From Alphaproteobacteria bacterium (GTDB lineage Bacteria > Pseudomonadota > Alphaproteobacteria > Micropepsales > Micropepsaceae), in NCBI GenBank assembly GCA_017307355.1, contig JAFKFG010000013.1, positions 54,119-118,118 of the forward strand: a DNA stretch of 64,000 nt. The letters run 5' to 3'. The notes beneath the pieces are model-generated. The model had not been told where the DNA came from and did no database searches. It worked only from the letters and a program-made list of their open reading frames with translations. A program made the position numbers and the translations under genes. Shown here piece by piece: positions 34,113 to 44,553 of the stretch (positions are counted from its first letter, which is position 1; each line of letters begins with the position of its first letter).

Positions 34113-34773
34113 ATGCCCCATTACATCTACGAGTCGCGGCTGCTGAAGACCATGGCGGGTCCGATCTGCGGCGTGGATGAAGCGGGACGCGGGCCCTTGG
34201 CCGGGCCGGTGGTGGCGGCGGCGGTGATCCTGGACCGCAAGCGCATCCCCAAAGGCCTCAACGATTCCAAGCAGCTGAGCGAAGAGGACCGCGAAGCGCT
34301 CTATCCCCTGATCATGGAAGCCGCCGTCGCGGTCGGCGTGGGCGAAGCATCGGTGGACGAAATCGACCTGATCAATATCCGCCAGGCCACGCATATGGCG
34401 ATGGCCCGCGCCGTGCGCGCGTTGTCTGTAACGGCTGAATTCGCGCTGGTGGACGGCAACGATCCCCCGCCCCTTCCCTGCCGCTGCGATACATTGATCG
34501 GCGGCGACGCCCGCTCGGTTTCCATCGCGGCGGCATCGATCATCGCCAAGGTGACGCGCGACCGCATGATGGTGGCGCTCCATGACGATCATCCCGGCTA
34601 TAATTGGCGCAGCAACAAAGGCTATGGCACGCCCGAACATTATGCGGGCCTCAAGGCGCATGGCGTGACCCAGCATCACCGCCGCAGCTTCGGACCCATC
34701 CGGGCGATCCTCGCGGGACAGAGTATTTCTCCCGAAGACGTGCTCGAGGGCACTGCCCTGACAGCGGCAGAAT

Positions 34774-34775
<2 letters not shown>
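34113..34775 (+). CDS. rnhB: Ribonuclease HII
   Basis: A 220-residue enzyme that removes ribonucleotides from DNA and the RNA of RNA-DNA hybrids. ICGVDEAGRGPLAGPVVAAAV carries the first acidic residues (D-E); LNDSKQLSEEDRE, ALVDGN and ASIIAKVTRDRMM complete the active site, and NKGYGTPEHYAGLKAHGVTQHHRRSFGP is the C-terminal signature. The stop codon overlaps the first GANTC site before ccrM. The rnhB-ccrM order is seen in other Alphaproteobacteria. Confidence 0.96.
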
Positions 34776-37075
<2,300 letters not shown>

Positions 37076-37085
37076 AATTCCGACC

Positions 37086-37589
37086 ATGGCCCGAACGCCG
37101 TCGCAAAAACAATCGAGCAAGGTGCCTGGCGAACCGCCGACCCGACGCGGCCGTGCCGCGCCGGTGGCAAACGATGCCGGCCCCGTGGGCAGCGCGGCCT
37201 TTCTGCGTGCGGGATTCACCGATCCCAGCCTGGTGCTGCGCTGGCCGCAAATCGCCGGGCCCGAAATCGCCCGCATCGCCCGTCCCCTGAAATTCAACGA
37301 ATCCGGTGGCGTATTGACCCTGCTGGCCGAGCCGGGTGCCGCTCTGTTCCTGGGCCATGACGCCCGCGCACTGGCGGGACGCATCAATGCCTATCTGGGC
37401 CGGCCGGCCGTGACGCGGATCAAATTCGTCCAGGGAAGCCTCAGCCCGATCCCGGCCCCGCCCCGCATCCCCAAGCCCGCCCCGTCCGCGGCGCCAGGCG
37501 ATCCTGTGCATAACTATCGGGGCCCGGAAGCGCTGAAAAACGCCTTGCAAAGCCTGGCCCGCTGGCGCGCACCCCGCCAGGAGCGTTGA
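37086..37589 (+). CDS. DUF721 (DciA family) protein
   Basis: A 167-residue protein. After a basic disordered stretch of about 35 residues, the DUF721 domain runs to about 120 (FTDPSLVLRWPQIAGPEIARIARPLKF, GGVLTLLAEPGAALFLGHDARALAGRINAYLG, AVTRIKFVQG). DUF721 proteins include DciA, the helicase-loading factor for DnaB in most bacteria without DnaC; that role is inferred. It is divergent from mutY and heads a run with the DsbA-like gene and smc, a conserved alphaproteobacterial neighbourhood. A Pro-rich tail ends the protein. Confidence 0.83.
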   Translation: MARTPSQKQSSKVPGEPPTRRGRAAPVANDAGPVGSAAFLRAGFTDPSLVLRWPQIAGPEIARIARPLKFNESGGVLTLLAEPGAALFLGHDARALAGRINAYLGRPAVTRIKFVQGSLSPIPAPPRIPKPAPSAAPGDPVHNYRGPEALKNALQSLARWRAPRQER

Positions 37590-37643
37590 GCAAAGGCTCC
37601 GCCTCTGCCAAAACAGAGTTCCAAACGCAGCGGAGAATCGCCC

Positions 37644-38318
37644 TTGTCGCGCAAAGCCCTTATCGGAGTAGTGCTGGTCGTCGTCCTGGCGGCTTTTGGA
37701 GTGGGCTATTACATGCTGGGCGGTTCCAGCTCCGCTGCCGGTGGCGGCGACAGCAAGACCGCCGGCTTCACGCTGGTTCCCACCGACCGGACCATGGGCG
37801 ATCCCAAGGCGCCCGTGACCCTGATCGAATATGGCGCGCCCACCTGCAATATCTGCGCGTATTTCGCCGCCAACGAGTTCCCCCAGCTGAAGCGGGAATA
37901 TATCGACACCGGCAAGATCTTCTTCGTCTTCCGCACTTTCCCGCTGCGCCCGATGGACGGCGATGTGGAAAAGATGGCGCGCTGTTTGCCTGAGGATAAG
38001 TATTTCGCGTTCATTGACCTTCTGTGGCGGAATCAACCCAAATGGGATGCTGCGGAGTATCCCGGCATCACGGATCCTCATGGGGAGATGATCAAACAGG
38101 CACGGGTTTTCGGCATGACGGCCGAACAGGCGGAACAGTGCATTGCCAACAAGGCAGAGGATGAACGTATCAACAAAGTGTCCGCGGAAGCTGAGCAGCG
38201 TTACAGCCTCACCGGCACGCCCACTTTCGTTGTCGACGGGATTCCGCAATCTTCCGGTGCCGTTCCCTACAAGGATCTGGCGAAAATTCTCGACGCCGCG
38301 CTTGCCAAGAAAAAATAA
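37644..38318 (+). CDS. Membrane-anchored DsbA-like thioredoxin-fold protein
   Basis: A 224-residue protein with an N-terminal membrane anchor (about 5-25, LIGVVLVVVLAAFGVGYYML) and a DsbA-family thioredoxin fold facing the periplasm. The active-site motif is EYGAPTCNICAYFAANEFP (CNIC); the cis-Pro loop is SLTGTPTFVVDG. The helical insert carries RCLPEDKYFAFIDLLW. It likely acts as a disulfide oxidoreductase. The start is TTG at 37644, supported by GGAGA at 37632-37636. Situated between DUF721 and smc, as in related bacteria. Confidence 0.88.
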   Translation: MSRKALIGVVLVVVLAAFGVGYYMLGGSSSAAGGGDSKTAGFTLVPTDRTMGDPKAPVTLIEYGAPTCNICAYFAANEFPQLKREYIDTGKIFFVFRTFPLRPMDGDVEKMARCLPEDKYFAFIDLLWRNQPKWDAAEYPGITDPHGEMIKQARVFGMTAEQAEQCIANKAEDERINKVSAEAEQRYSLTGTPTFVVDGIPQSSGAVPYKDLAKILDAALAKKK

Positions 38319-38363
38319 TTGGCGGCCGGCGCATTTCAACAAGCGTAAGGCGGCGCATTTTTC

Positions 38364-41300
38364 TTGAAGTTCACCCGGCTTAGACTTTCCGGTTTCAAAT
38401 CCTTCGTCGAACCGACGGAGCTTTTCATCGAGCCCGGCCTCACCGCCGTGATCGGGCCCAATGGCTGCGGCAAGTCCAATTTGTTCGACGCCATGCGCTG
38501 GGTGATGGGCGAAACCCGCCCCTCCTCCGTGCGCGGCAGTGAAATGGACGATGTGATCTTTTCCGGCTCCGCGGGCCGTCCGGCCCGCAATGTCGCGGAA
38601 GTCACGCTCTTCATCGACAATAGCGAACACAAGGCCGCCGGCGCCTATGCCGGTTTCGACACGATCGAAGTGTCGCGCCGCATCGAGCGCGAAGCGGGCA
38701 GCGTCTATCGCATCAATGGCCGCGACGTGCGCCAGCGCGACGTGCAGATCTTCTTCGCCGATGCCTCCTCCGGCGCCGGCTCGACCGCTTTCGTCCGCCA
38801 GGGCCAGATCGGCCTTCTGATCAGCCAGAAGCCTTTGGCGCGTCGTGCCATCCTGGAAGAAGCCGCCGGCATTGGCGGCCTGCATCAGCGCCGGCACGAA
38901 GCCGAGTTGCGCCTGAAGGCGGCCGAAACCAACCTGTCGCGGCTGGAAGACGTCATCCGCGAAGTGGAAACCCAGCTTGCCAGCCTGAAGCGCCAGGCGC
39001 GGCAGGCGTCGCGCTATCGCAACCTCTCCGGCCATATCCGCAAGGCCGAAGCCTTAGCGCATTTCCTGCGCTGGGCCCAGGCTTCGGCCCGCGCCGCCCA
39101 GGCCGCAGAAGAACTCGCCCAGGCTGCCGCGATCGTCGGCACCGCCACGGACGCGGCCGCCAAAGCCTCCACCGAGCAAAGCAATGCCGCCGCGGAACTG
39201 CCGCCGCTCCGCCAGGACGAAGCGGAAAAATCGGCGGCTCATCACCGGCTGGTCGTGGCCCGCGAACAACTCGATGCCGAAGAAGCCCGGGCCCGCGAGG
39301 CGGCGCAGCGTTTCCGTCAATTGCTGGCGCAGGGCGAATCCGACATCGCCCGCGAAAAAGAACTCGACCAGGATGCGGCCAAGGCGCTCGGCGCGCTCGC
39401 CGACGAACGCGGCGGGTTGGAACAGGCAGCCGCCAATGCGACCTCCAATATCGCCACGGCGGAAGACCGTTCCATCGAACTGAAGGAGAAACTCACCGAG
39501 GCGGAAAAGCTTCTCGAAAAACTCACCTCCGAGCTTTCGGACTGGAACGCCAACAAGGCCAGTCAGACCCGCAGCCGCGATCTGGCCGCGGGCCTGTCGG
39601 AAACCAGTGCCACGCAATTGAACAACGCGCGCGAGCGTCTGGACCGCGCCATGGAAAATGCCCATGGCGTGCCGGACGTGGCCGCGGCCGACAGCCATAC
39701 CGAAACCGTGCGCGCCGCCTCCGAAGAAGCGCGGGCCGAGGCCGCCGCCGCGCGGCAACGCCGCAGCGAAGCCGAAGCCGCCGAAGCGATGGCGCGCGAA
39801 CCGCTGGAAACCGCCGAGCGCGAAGTCCATCGCCTCTCCGCCGAGGTGAAGGCACTGAGCGATCTTCTGCATCCCGAAGGCGAAGGCTTGTTCCCGCCTC
39901 TGGTCGATGCGGTGACGGTGCAGCCCGGCTACGAAGCGGCTCTGGCGGCCGCCTTGGGCGAAGATCTTCACGCGCCTCTGGATGAATCCAGTCCGCATCA
40001 CTGGCGGGATCTGGGCAAGTTCGAGACGGTACATCCCCTGCCGCAAGGCTCGCGACCGCTCAGCGATTTCGTGCGCGGACCGGCTGCCCTGTCGCGCCGC
40101 CTGTCCATGACCGGACTAATTTTCCCGGACCAGGGCGCTGCCCTGCAAAAGAATCTGAAACCCGGTCAGAGCCTGGTGACGGCACGGGGCGATATGTGGC
40201 GTTGGGACGGCTATGCCGCCTCGGCTGATGCACCCTCGCCCGCCGCCGTGCGCCTTGCGCAGCGCAATCGCCTGAGCGATCTGGAACAGGAAACCGCGCA
40301 AGCCAAGGATGTCCGCGCCAAGCTTTTCGAAGCCTGGTCCGCCACCAAGGATGCGGCGAATGCGGCACGCGATACGGTGCGGGCCGCCGAGGACGCCGAA
40401 CGGCGCACCGAGCAAAGCCTGATCGCCGCGCAGGACGAAAGCACCCGCGCCGCCCGGGCCGCCGCCGAGCGCGCCAGCGCCCTGGCCAATCTGGAAGCGG
40501 AAATCCGGCGCCTGGAACAGTCGGTGGAAGCCGCGGAAGACGCGAAGCGTACCGCGCTGGAAGCGTTGGAAGCCCTGGGCGACGGCACGGCGCTCACCGA
40601 GCAGGTGGCCGAAGCGCGCACGGCCGCGGCCGATGCCCGTGCCGCCAGCGGCGAAGCCCGTGCCGTGCTGGAAACGCTGAAGCGCGAAGGCGAAAGCCGC
40701 CGCTTGCGCCTGGCGGCCATCGGCGAAGACGCCTCGCGCTGGGAAGCGCGCCGCGTCGCCGCCGCCAGCCAGATCAGCGAACTCAGCCGTCGCCATGAAG
40801 AACTGCAAACCGAACTCGCCGCCGCCGAACGCGTGCCGGAAGAAATGGCGGACAAGCGCAGCGCGCTCCTGGATGCCATCACCAATGCCGAAGCCGCCAG
40901 GCTTCAGGCGTCGGATGCCCGCGTCACGGCCGAAGCCGTGCTGGCCGAGGCCGACAAGCTGGCCAAGGCGGCGGACCAGGCCCTGTCCCAGGCGCGCGAA
41001 GAGCGCGCCCGCGCCCAGGCTTTGTCCGAAAGCGCCGCGGCCCGGATCGAGGAACTGCGCACCCGCATCCGCGACGAATTGGAATGCGCCCCCGAAGAAT
41101 TGTCGGAGCGGGCCGAAATCAAGGACGGCGAGGAATTGCCGCCCCTGGAACAGGCCGAAAAGAAGGTCGAGAAGCTCAAGCAGGAGCGCGAGCAACTGGG
41201 CGGCGTCAATCTGCGGGCCGAAGAGGAAGCCAACGAACAGGAAGCCCGGCTCACCACTTTGGTCGCCGATCGCGACGATCTGGTCGGCGCCATCGACCGC

Positions 41301-41819
41301 CTGAGGCGCGGCATCCAGAGCCTGAACAAGGAAGGCCGCGAGCGGCTGCTGGAATCCTTCGAGAAAGTGAACAGCAATTTCCAGGAATTGTTCACCAAGC
41401 TGTTCGAAGGCGGCGAAGCCAAGCTCACTTTCACCGAGTCCGAGGATCCCTTGGAAGCGGGCCTGGAAATCTTCGCCCGCCCGCCCGGCAAGCGGCTTCA
41501 ATCGCTGGCGCTTCTGTCGGGCGGCGAACAGGCCCTGACCGCGATGGCACTGATCTTCGCCGTGTTCCTGGTCAACCCGGCCCCGGTCTGCGTGCTGGAC
41601 GAAGTCGACGCGCCGCTCGACGACGCCAATGTCGAACGCTTCTGCAAGATGCTGGGCCAGATGACCGAAATGTCGGGAACCCGCTTCCTGGTCATCACCC
41701 ACCATGCCCTGACCATGAGCCGGATGGACCGGCTGTTCGGCGTCACCATGGCGGAGCGGGGCGTCAGCCAGTTGGTTTCGGTGACCTTGGCGGAGGCGGA
41801 AAAGGTCGCGGCGGAATGA
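38364..41819 (+). CDS. smc: Chromosome segregation protein SMC
   Basis: An 1151-residue ATPase that compacts and segregates the chromosome with ScpA and ScpB. The N-terminal head has FTRLRLSGFKSFVEPTEL and Walker A GPNGCGKSN at about 32-40. Long coiled coils rich in Ala, Glu and Arg flank a hinge region near 490-620 (PLVDAVTVQPGYEAALAAALGEDL). The C-terminal head has signature LSGGEQALTAMALIF and Walker B VCVLDEVDAPLDD. Start is a TTG, matching MKFTRLRLSGFKSF of relatives; its ribosome binding site is weak. scpA and scpB lie 9-10 kb downstream on the other strand. Confidence 0.96.
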   Translation: MKFTRLRLSGFKSFVEPTELFIEPGLTAVIGPNGCGKSNLFDAMRWVMGETRPSSVRGSEMDDVIFSGSAGRPARNVAEVTLFIDNSEHKAAGAYAGFDTIEVSRRIEREAGSVYRINGRDVRQRDVQIFFADASSGAGSTAFVRQGQIGLLISQKPLARRAILEEAAGIGGLHQRRHEAELRLKAAETNLSRLEDVIREVETQLASLKRQARQASRYRNLSGHIRKAEALAHFLRWAQASARAAQAAEELAQAAAIVGTATDAAAKASTEQSNAAAELPPLRQDEAEKSAAHHRLVVAREQLDAEEARAREAAQRFRQLLAQGESDIAREKELDQDAAKALGALADERGGLEQAAANATSNIATAEDRSIELKEKLTEAEKLLEKLTSELSDWNANKASQTRSRDLAAGLSETSATQLNNARERLDRAMENAHGVPDVAAADSHTETVRAASEEARAEAAAARQRRSEAEAAEAMAREPLETAEREVHRLSAEVKALSDLLHPEGEGLFPPLVDAVTVQPGYEAALAAALGEDLHAPLDESSPHHWRDLGKFETVHPLPQGSRPLSDFVRGPAALSRRLSMTGLIFPDQGAALQKNLKPGQSLVTARGDMWRWDGYAASADAPSPAAVRLAQRNRLSDLEQETAQAKDVRAKLFEAWSATKDAANAARDTVRAAEDAERRTEQSLIAAQDESTRAARAAAERASALANLEAEIRRLEQSVEAAEDAKRTALEALEALGDGTALTEQVAEARTAAADARAASGEARAVLETLKREGESRRLRLAAIGEDASRWEARRVAAASQISELSRRHEELQTELAAAERVPEEMADKRSALLDAITNAEAARLQASDARVTAEAVLAEADKLAKAADQALSQAREERARAQALSESAAARIEELRTRIRDELECAPEELSERAEIKDGEELPPLEQAEKKVEKLKQEREQLGGVNLRAEEEANEQEARLTTLVADRDDLVGAIDRLRRGIQSLNKEGRERLLESFEKVNSNFQELFTKLFEGGEAKLTFTESEDPLEAGLEIFARPPGKRLQSLALLSGGEQALTAMALIFAVFLVNPAPVCVLDEVDAPLDDANVERFCKMLGQMTEMSGTRFLVITHHALTMSRMDRLFGVTMAERGVSQLVSVTLAEAEKVAAE

Positions 41820-41835
41820 TCCGACGTATTGGTCC

Positions 41836-41900
41836 GGAAAAGTGTGGAGGGCGACAGGCCCGAAACGCTTTCCGGGCCGGTGGCGCGGCCCGCAAATGCA
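41836..41900 (+). repeat. Palindromic repeat element, copy 2 (intergenic)
   Basis: GGAAAAGTGTGGAG (41836-41849) is identical to the start of copy 1 at 32999. It is followed by a GC-rich stretch, then GAAACGCTTTCC (41862-41873) and GGGCC...GGCCC. It lies between smc and the ATP synthase promoter. The right end is not well defined. Confidence 0.55.
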
Positions 41901-41994
41901 GATTCGGCGCAATCGCGGATAAAATCCCATTGCCATTTCGCCGCGCCTCATAAAACCTCTTATAAATCAGCGGCTTGTAGCAATTCTGTCTTTC

Positions 41995-42023
41995 TTGACA
42001 CCCTATAGAGGCGTCCCTATGGT
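41995..42023 (+). promoter_or_regulatory. Sigma-70-type promoter of the F0 ATP synthase operon
   Basis: TTGACA (41995-42000), 17-base spacer, TATGGT (42018-42023). The -35 is a perfect consensus. Transcription would start near 42030, giving a leader of about 60 bases with a small hairpin (CCTTCGC...GCGAAAGG, 42031-42050) before atpI. Confidence 0.7.
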
Positions 42024-42089
42024 CCGCGCGCCTTCGCCAGTTGCGAAAGGCTCGTTTACGCTCTGTTTTTCGGCACTTGGGAGACGATC

Positions 42090-42416
42090 ATGACGTCTCG
42101 GGAACCCGACAGGCTGCGTGAGCTGGGCCAGAAGCTGGACGATGTTCAGCGCCGGAACGCGAGCGGGTCCAAGGGCCCACCGCCGTCCCAGCTGGGGATC
42201 GCAGGACGTTTCGCGACCGAACTGGTCGCGTCGCTGATTGTGGGGGGCGGACTGGGATGGGGGCTGGACTGGCTTTGCGGCCATTTTGGATTTCACACCC
42301 GACCGGTCTTCCTGATTGTGTTTTTTGTGCTGGGCGCTGGGGCGGGTATCCGCAACGTGATGCGCGCGGCGAATGAGATAAACGCCAGAATGGCGTCGAA
42401 GGATCTGGAGAAGTAA
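42090..42416 (+). CDS. atpI: ATP synthase protein I (AtpI/AtpZ)
   Basis: A 108-residue membrane protein. A charged N-terminus (about 1-45) is followed by two transmembrane segments (ELVASLIVGGGLGWGLDWL and RPVFLIVFFVLGAGAGIRNV), the pattern of AtpI/AtpZ. These proteins help assemble the c ring and may aid cation supply. GGGAGA lies before the ATG. First gene of the F0 cluster, 3 bases before atpB. Confidence 0.88.
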   Translation: MTSREPDRLRELGQKLDDVQRRNASGSKGPPPSQLGIAGRFATELVASLIVGGGLGWGLDWLCGHFGFHTRPVFLIVFFVLGAGAGIRNVMRAANEINARMASKDLEK

Positions 42417-42419
42417 GCC

Positions 42420-43193
42420 GTGGCCATGACGCTTACCCCGATGGAGCAGTTCGAGGTCAAGCCGCTCGCCGGCATGGACCATCCGCTGTTCCAGATCGCG
42501 GGCCATCCGATCTACTTCACCAACCAGTCGCTTTTGATGGTGCTGGTGGTGATCGTCGCCTCGCTGTTCCTCACCCTCACCGTCAAGCCCGGCCGCCTGG
42601 TGCCGACACGCGGCCAATCCATGGCCGAAGCCTCCTACGAATTCGTCGCCAACATGATCCATTCGGCGACCGGCGAGGATGGGCTCAAATACTTCCCCTT
42701 CGTCTTCTCGCTGTTCATCTTCGTGCTGTTCAGCAATTTCCTGGGCATGGTCCCGGGGAGCTTCACCGTCACCAGCCAGATCGCCGTCACCTTCGCGCTG
42801 GCCTGCCTGGTGATCCTGCTGGTGATCGTGGTCGGCTTCATGAAGCACGGCATCGGCTTTTTGAAATTGTTCGTGCCCCACGCGCCCTGGTACCTCCTGA
42901 TCCTTCTGATCCCCATCGAAGTGATCTCGTTCCTCACCCGCCCGATCAGCCTTTCCGTCCGTCTTTTCGCCAACATGCTGGCCGGCCACACCATGCTGGC
43001 CGTGTTCGCCGGTTTCGTCGTGGCGCTGGGCTCGGCGGGCGGCATCTTCACGGGCCTGGCCATCGCGCCGATGCTCCTGATCGTCGCGATCATGCTGCTC
43101 GAGCTTCTGGTCGCGTTCCTGCAGGCCTATGTCTTCGCGATTTTGACCTGCATCTATCTCAACGAAGCGCTTCACCTCCACGATCACCACTGA
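42420..43193 (+). CDS. atpB: ATP synthase F0 subunit a
   Basis: A 257-residue membrane protein forming the proton half-channels of F0. The essential Arg is in RPISLSVRLFANMLAGH; earlier NFLGMVPGSFTVTSQI and later LLELLVAFLQAYVFAILTCIYL are conserved. Five to six transmembrane helices are visible. GTG at 42420 with GGAG 9 bases upstream is preferred; an ATG two codons later is possible. Confidence 0.95.
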   Translation: MAMTLTPMEQFEVKPLAGMDHPLFQIAGHPIYFTNQSLLMVLVVIVASLFLTLTVKPGRLVPTRGQSMAEASYEFVANMIHSATGEDGLKYFPFVFSLFIFVLFSNFLGMVPGSFTVTSQIAVTFALACLVILLVIVVGFMKHGIGFLKLFVPHAPWYLLILLIPIEVISFLTRPISLSVRLFANMLAGHTMLAVFAGFVVALGSAGGIFTGLAIAPMLLIVAIMLLELLVAFLQAYVFAILTCIYLNEALHLHDHH

Positions 43194-43215
43194 ACCAACG
43201 AAGGGACTTACGAAA

Positions 43216-43440
43216 ATGGAACTTGCAGCTGCAAAGATGATCGGCGCCGGCATCGCCTGCATCGCGCTGGTCGGCGCCGGTATCGGCATCGGCAACGTGT
43301 TCGGCTCTTACCTCTCGGGCGCCCTGCGCAACCCGGGTGCGGCCGCCACCCAGACCACCAACCTGCTGCTGGGCTTCGCGCTGTGCGAAGCGACCGGTCT
43401 GTTCGGCCTGGTCATCGCGCTGATCATTCTCTTCACGTAA
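43216..43440 (+). CDS. atpE: ATP synthase F0 subunit c
   Basis: A 74-residue two-helix protein forming the rotating ring. Helix 1 is GAGIACIALVGAGIGIGNVFG, the loop SGALRNPGA holds the conserved Arg-Asn-Pro, and helix 2 (LLLGFALCEATGLFGLVIALI) carries the proton-binding Glu58. No additional sodium-type ligand set is visible, suggesting proton coupling. Confidence 0.96.
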   Translation: MELAAAKMIGAGIACIALVGAGIGIGNVFGSYLSGALRNPGAAATQTTNLLLGFALCEATGLFGLVIALIILFT

Positions 43441-43461
43441 GCAATCTTCCTTAGGCGAACG

Positions 43462-43989
43462 ATGGCCGAGCCCCTGCAGACCAGCACCGAAGCACCGAAA
43501 CAGGAGGGCGGATTCCCGCCCTTCAAGACGGAGACATTCCCCAGCCAGATCTTCTGGCTGGTGATCACCTTCGCCTTTCTGTTCGTGGTGCTGTGGCGAG
43601 TGGCGGGTCCGCGCATCAATGGCGTGATCACCAGCCGCCGGGGCGCGATCAATTCCGACATCGCGGCGGCCGAGAAAGCCCGCGGCGAAGCGGAAGCGGC
43701 CTCTGCGGCCTATCAGGTCGCCCTCGCCGGGGCTCGCGCCCGGGCGCAAGGCCTGGCCGAGGAAAACCGCCAGACCCTCAATGCCGAGATCGCCAAGGCG
43801 AAAGCGGCCGCCGAAGCCGAAGCCGCCAAGGCGATGGCGGCGGCGGATGCGCGCATCGCCGCCACGCGGGTCGAAGCCAAGGGCCATGTGGTGAAGGCAG
43901 CCGAAGAAGCCGCCATTGCCATCGTCGCCCGGCTGACCGGCGAAGCGGTTTCGCCCGCGGAAGCGGCCCAGGCCGTGAAGGAATCCTGA
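43462..43989 (+). CDS. atpF': ATP synthase F0 subunit b'
   Basis: A 175-residue peripheral-stalk subunit. A Pro-rich N-terminus (FPPFKTETFPSQIFWLVITFAFLFVVLW) contains the single membrane helix; the remainder is an Ala/Glu-rich coiled coil. The FPPF-x-x-x-x-FPSQIFWL start distinguishes b' from b. Presence of both b' and b is usual in Alphaproteobacteria. Separated from atpF by two bases. Confidence 0.93.
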   Translation: MAEPLQTSTEAPKQEGGFPPFKTETFPSQIFWLVITFAFLFVVLWRVAGPRINGVITSRRGAINSDIAAAEKARGEAEAASAAYQVALAGARARAQGLAEENRQTLNAEIAKAKAAAEAEAAKAMAAADARIAATRVEAKGHVVKAAEEAAIAIVARLTGEAVSPAEAAQAVKES

Positions 43990-43991
43990 CC

Positions 43992-44483
43992 ATGGAAATG
44001 CTCCACGAGGCGGAATTCTGGGAAGCCCTGGGCTTCGTCCTGGTGATCGCCATCCTGGTCTGGAAGGGCGTGCCGGGTCTGGTGGGCAAGATGCTGGATC
44101 AGCGAGCCGCCACCATCTCCGCCGAACTGAACGAAGCCCGCCGCCTGCGCGAGGAAGCCGCTGCCCTGCTCGCCGACTACAAGGCCAAGGCTGCCGGTGC
44201 CGAGCGCGAAGCCGAAAGCATCGTCAGCGAAGCACGGGCCGAAGTGGTGCGCTTCGCGGCGGCCTCGCGCGACGATCTGAAGATCCAGATCCAGCGCCGC
44301 GCCCAGGCCGCGCAGGACCGCATCGCCCAGGCCGAAACCGCGGCGATGAACGAAATCCGCGCCCTGGCCGCCGATGCGGCCGCCTCCGCGGCCCAGAAGC
44401 TAATCCTGGCCCGCATGGACGAAAAGCGCGCCGGCAACCTGATTGCCGACAGCATCAAGGATCTCAGCACCAAGCTGAACTGA
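43992..44483 (+). CDS. atpF: ATP synthase F0 subunit b
   Basis: A 163-residue peripheral-stalk subunit. The membrane helix near the N-terminus is EAEFWEALGFVLVIAILVW, followed by a long coiled coil (LDQRAATISAELNEARRLREEA, QIQRRAQAAQDRIAQAE) that dimerises with b'. The start ATG at 43992 is two bases after the b' stop. Last gene before a strong terminator. The F1 genes (atpHAGDC) are not in the window, which fits separate F0 and F1 operons in this class. Confidence 0.94.
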   Translation: MEMLHEAEFWEALGFVLVIAILVWKGVPGLVGKMLDQRAATISAELNEARRLREEAAALLADYKAKAAGAEREAESIVSEARAEVVRFAAASRDDLKIQIQRRAQAAQDRIAQAETAAMNEIRALAADAAASAAQKLILARMDEKRAGNLIADSIKDLSTKLN

Positions 44484-44505
44484 CGGCAGCGCAGAGACAG
44501 GAATC

Positions 44506-44534
44506 AAAAAGGCGGCCCCTCGGCCGCCTTTTTT
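44506..44534. terminator. Bidirectional intrinsic terminator between atpF and aspS
   Basis: AAAAAGGCGGCC (44506-44517), loop CCTC, GGCCGCCTTTTT (44522-44533) plus one more T. A perfect 12-bp stem with A and T runs on both sides serves both convergent genes. Confidence 0.92.
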
Positions 44535-44553
44535 GTGCGCGCATCGTACCCGA

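Noticed and set aside
40116..41951. Long open frame of about 600 codons antisense to smc
   Set aside because: It is a by-product of GC-rich codon bias opposite a gene with complete SMC motifs; its product has no recognisable domain.
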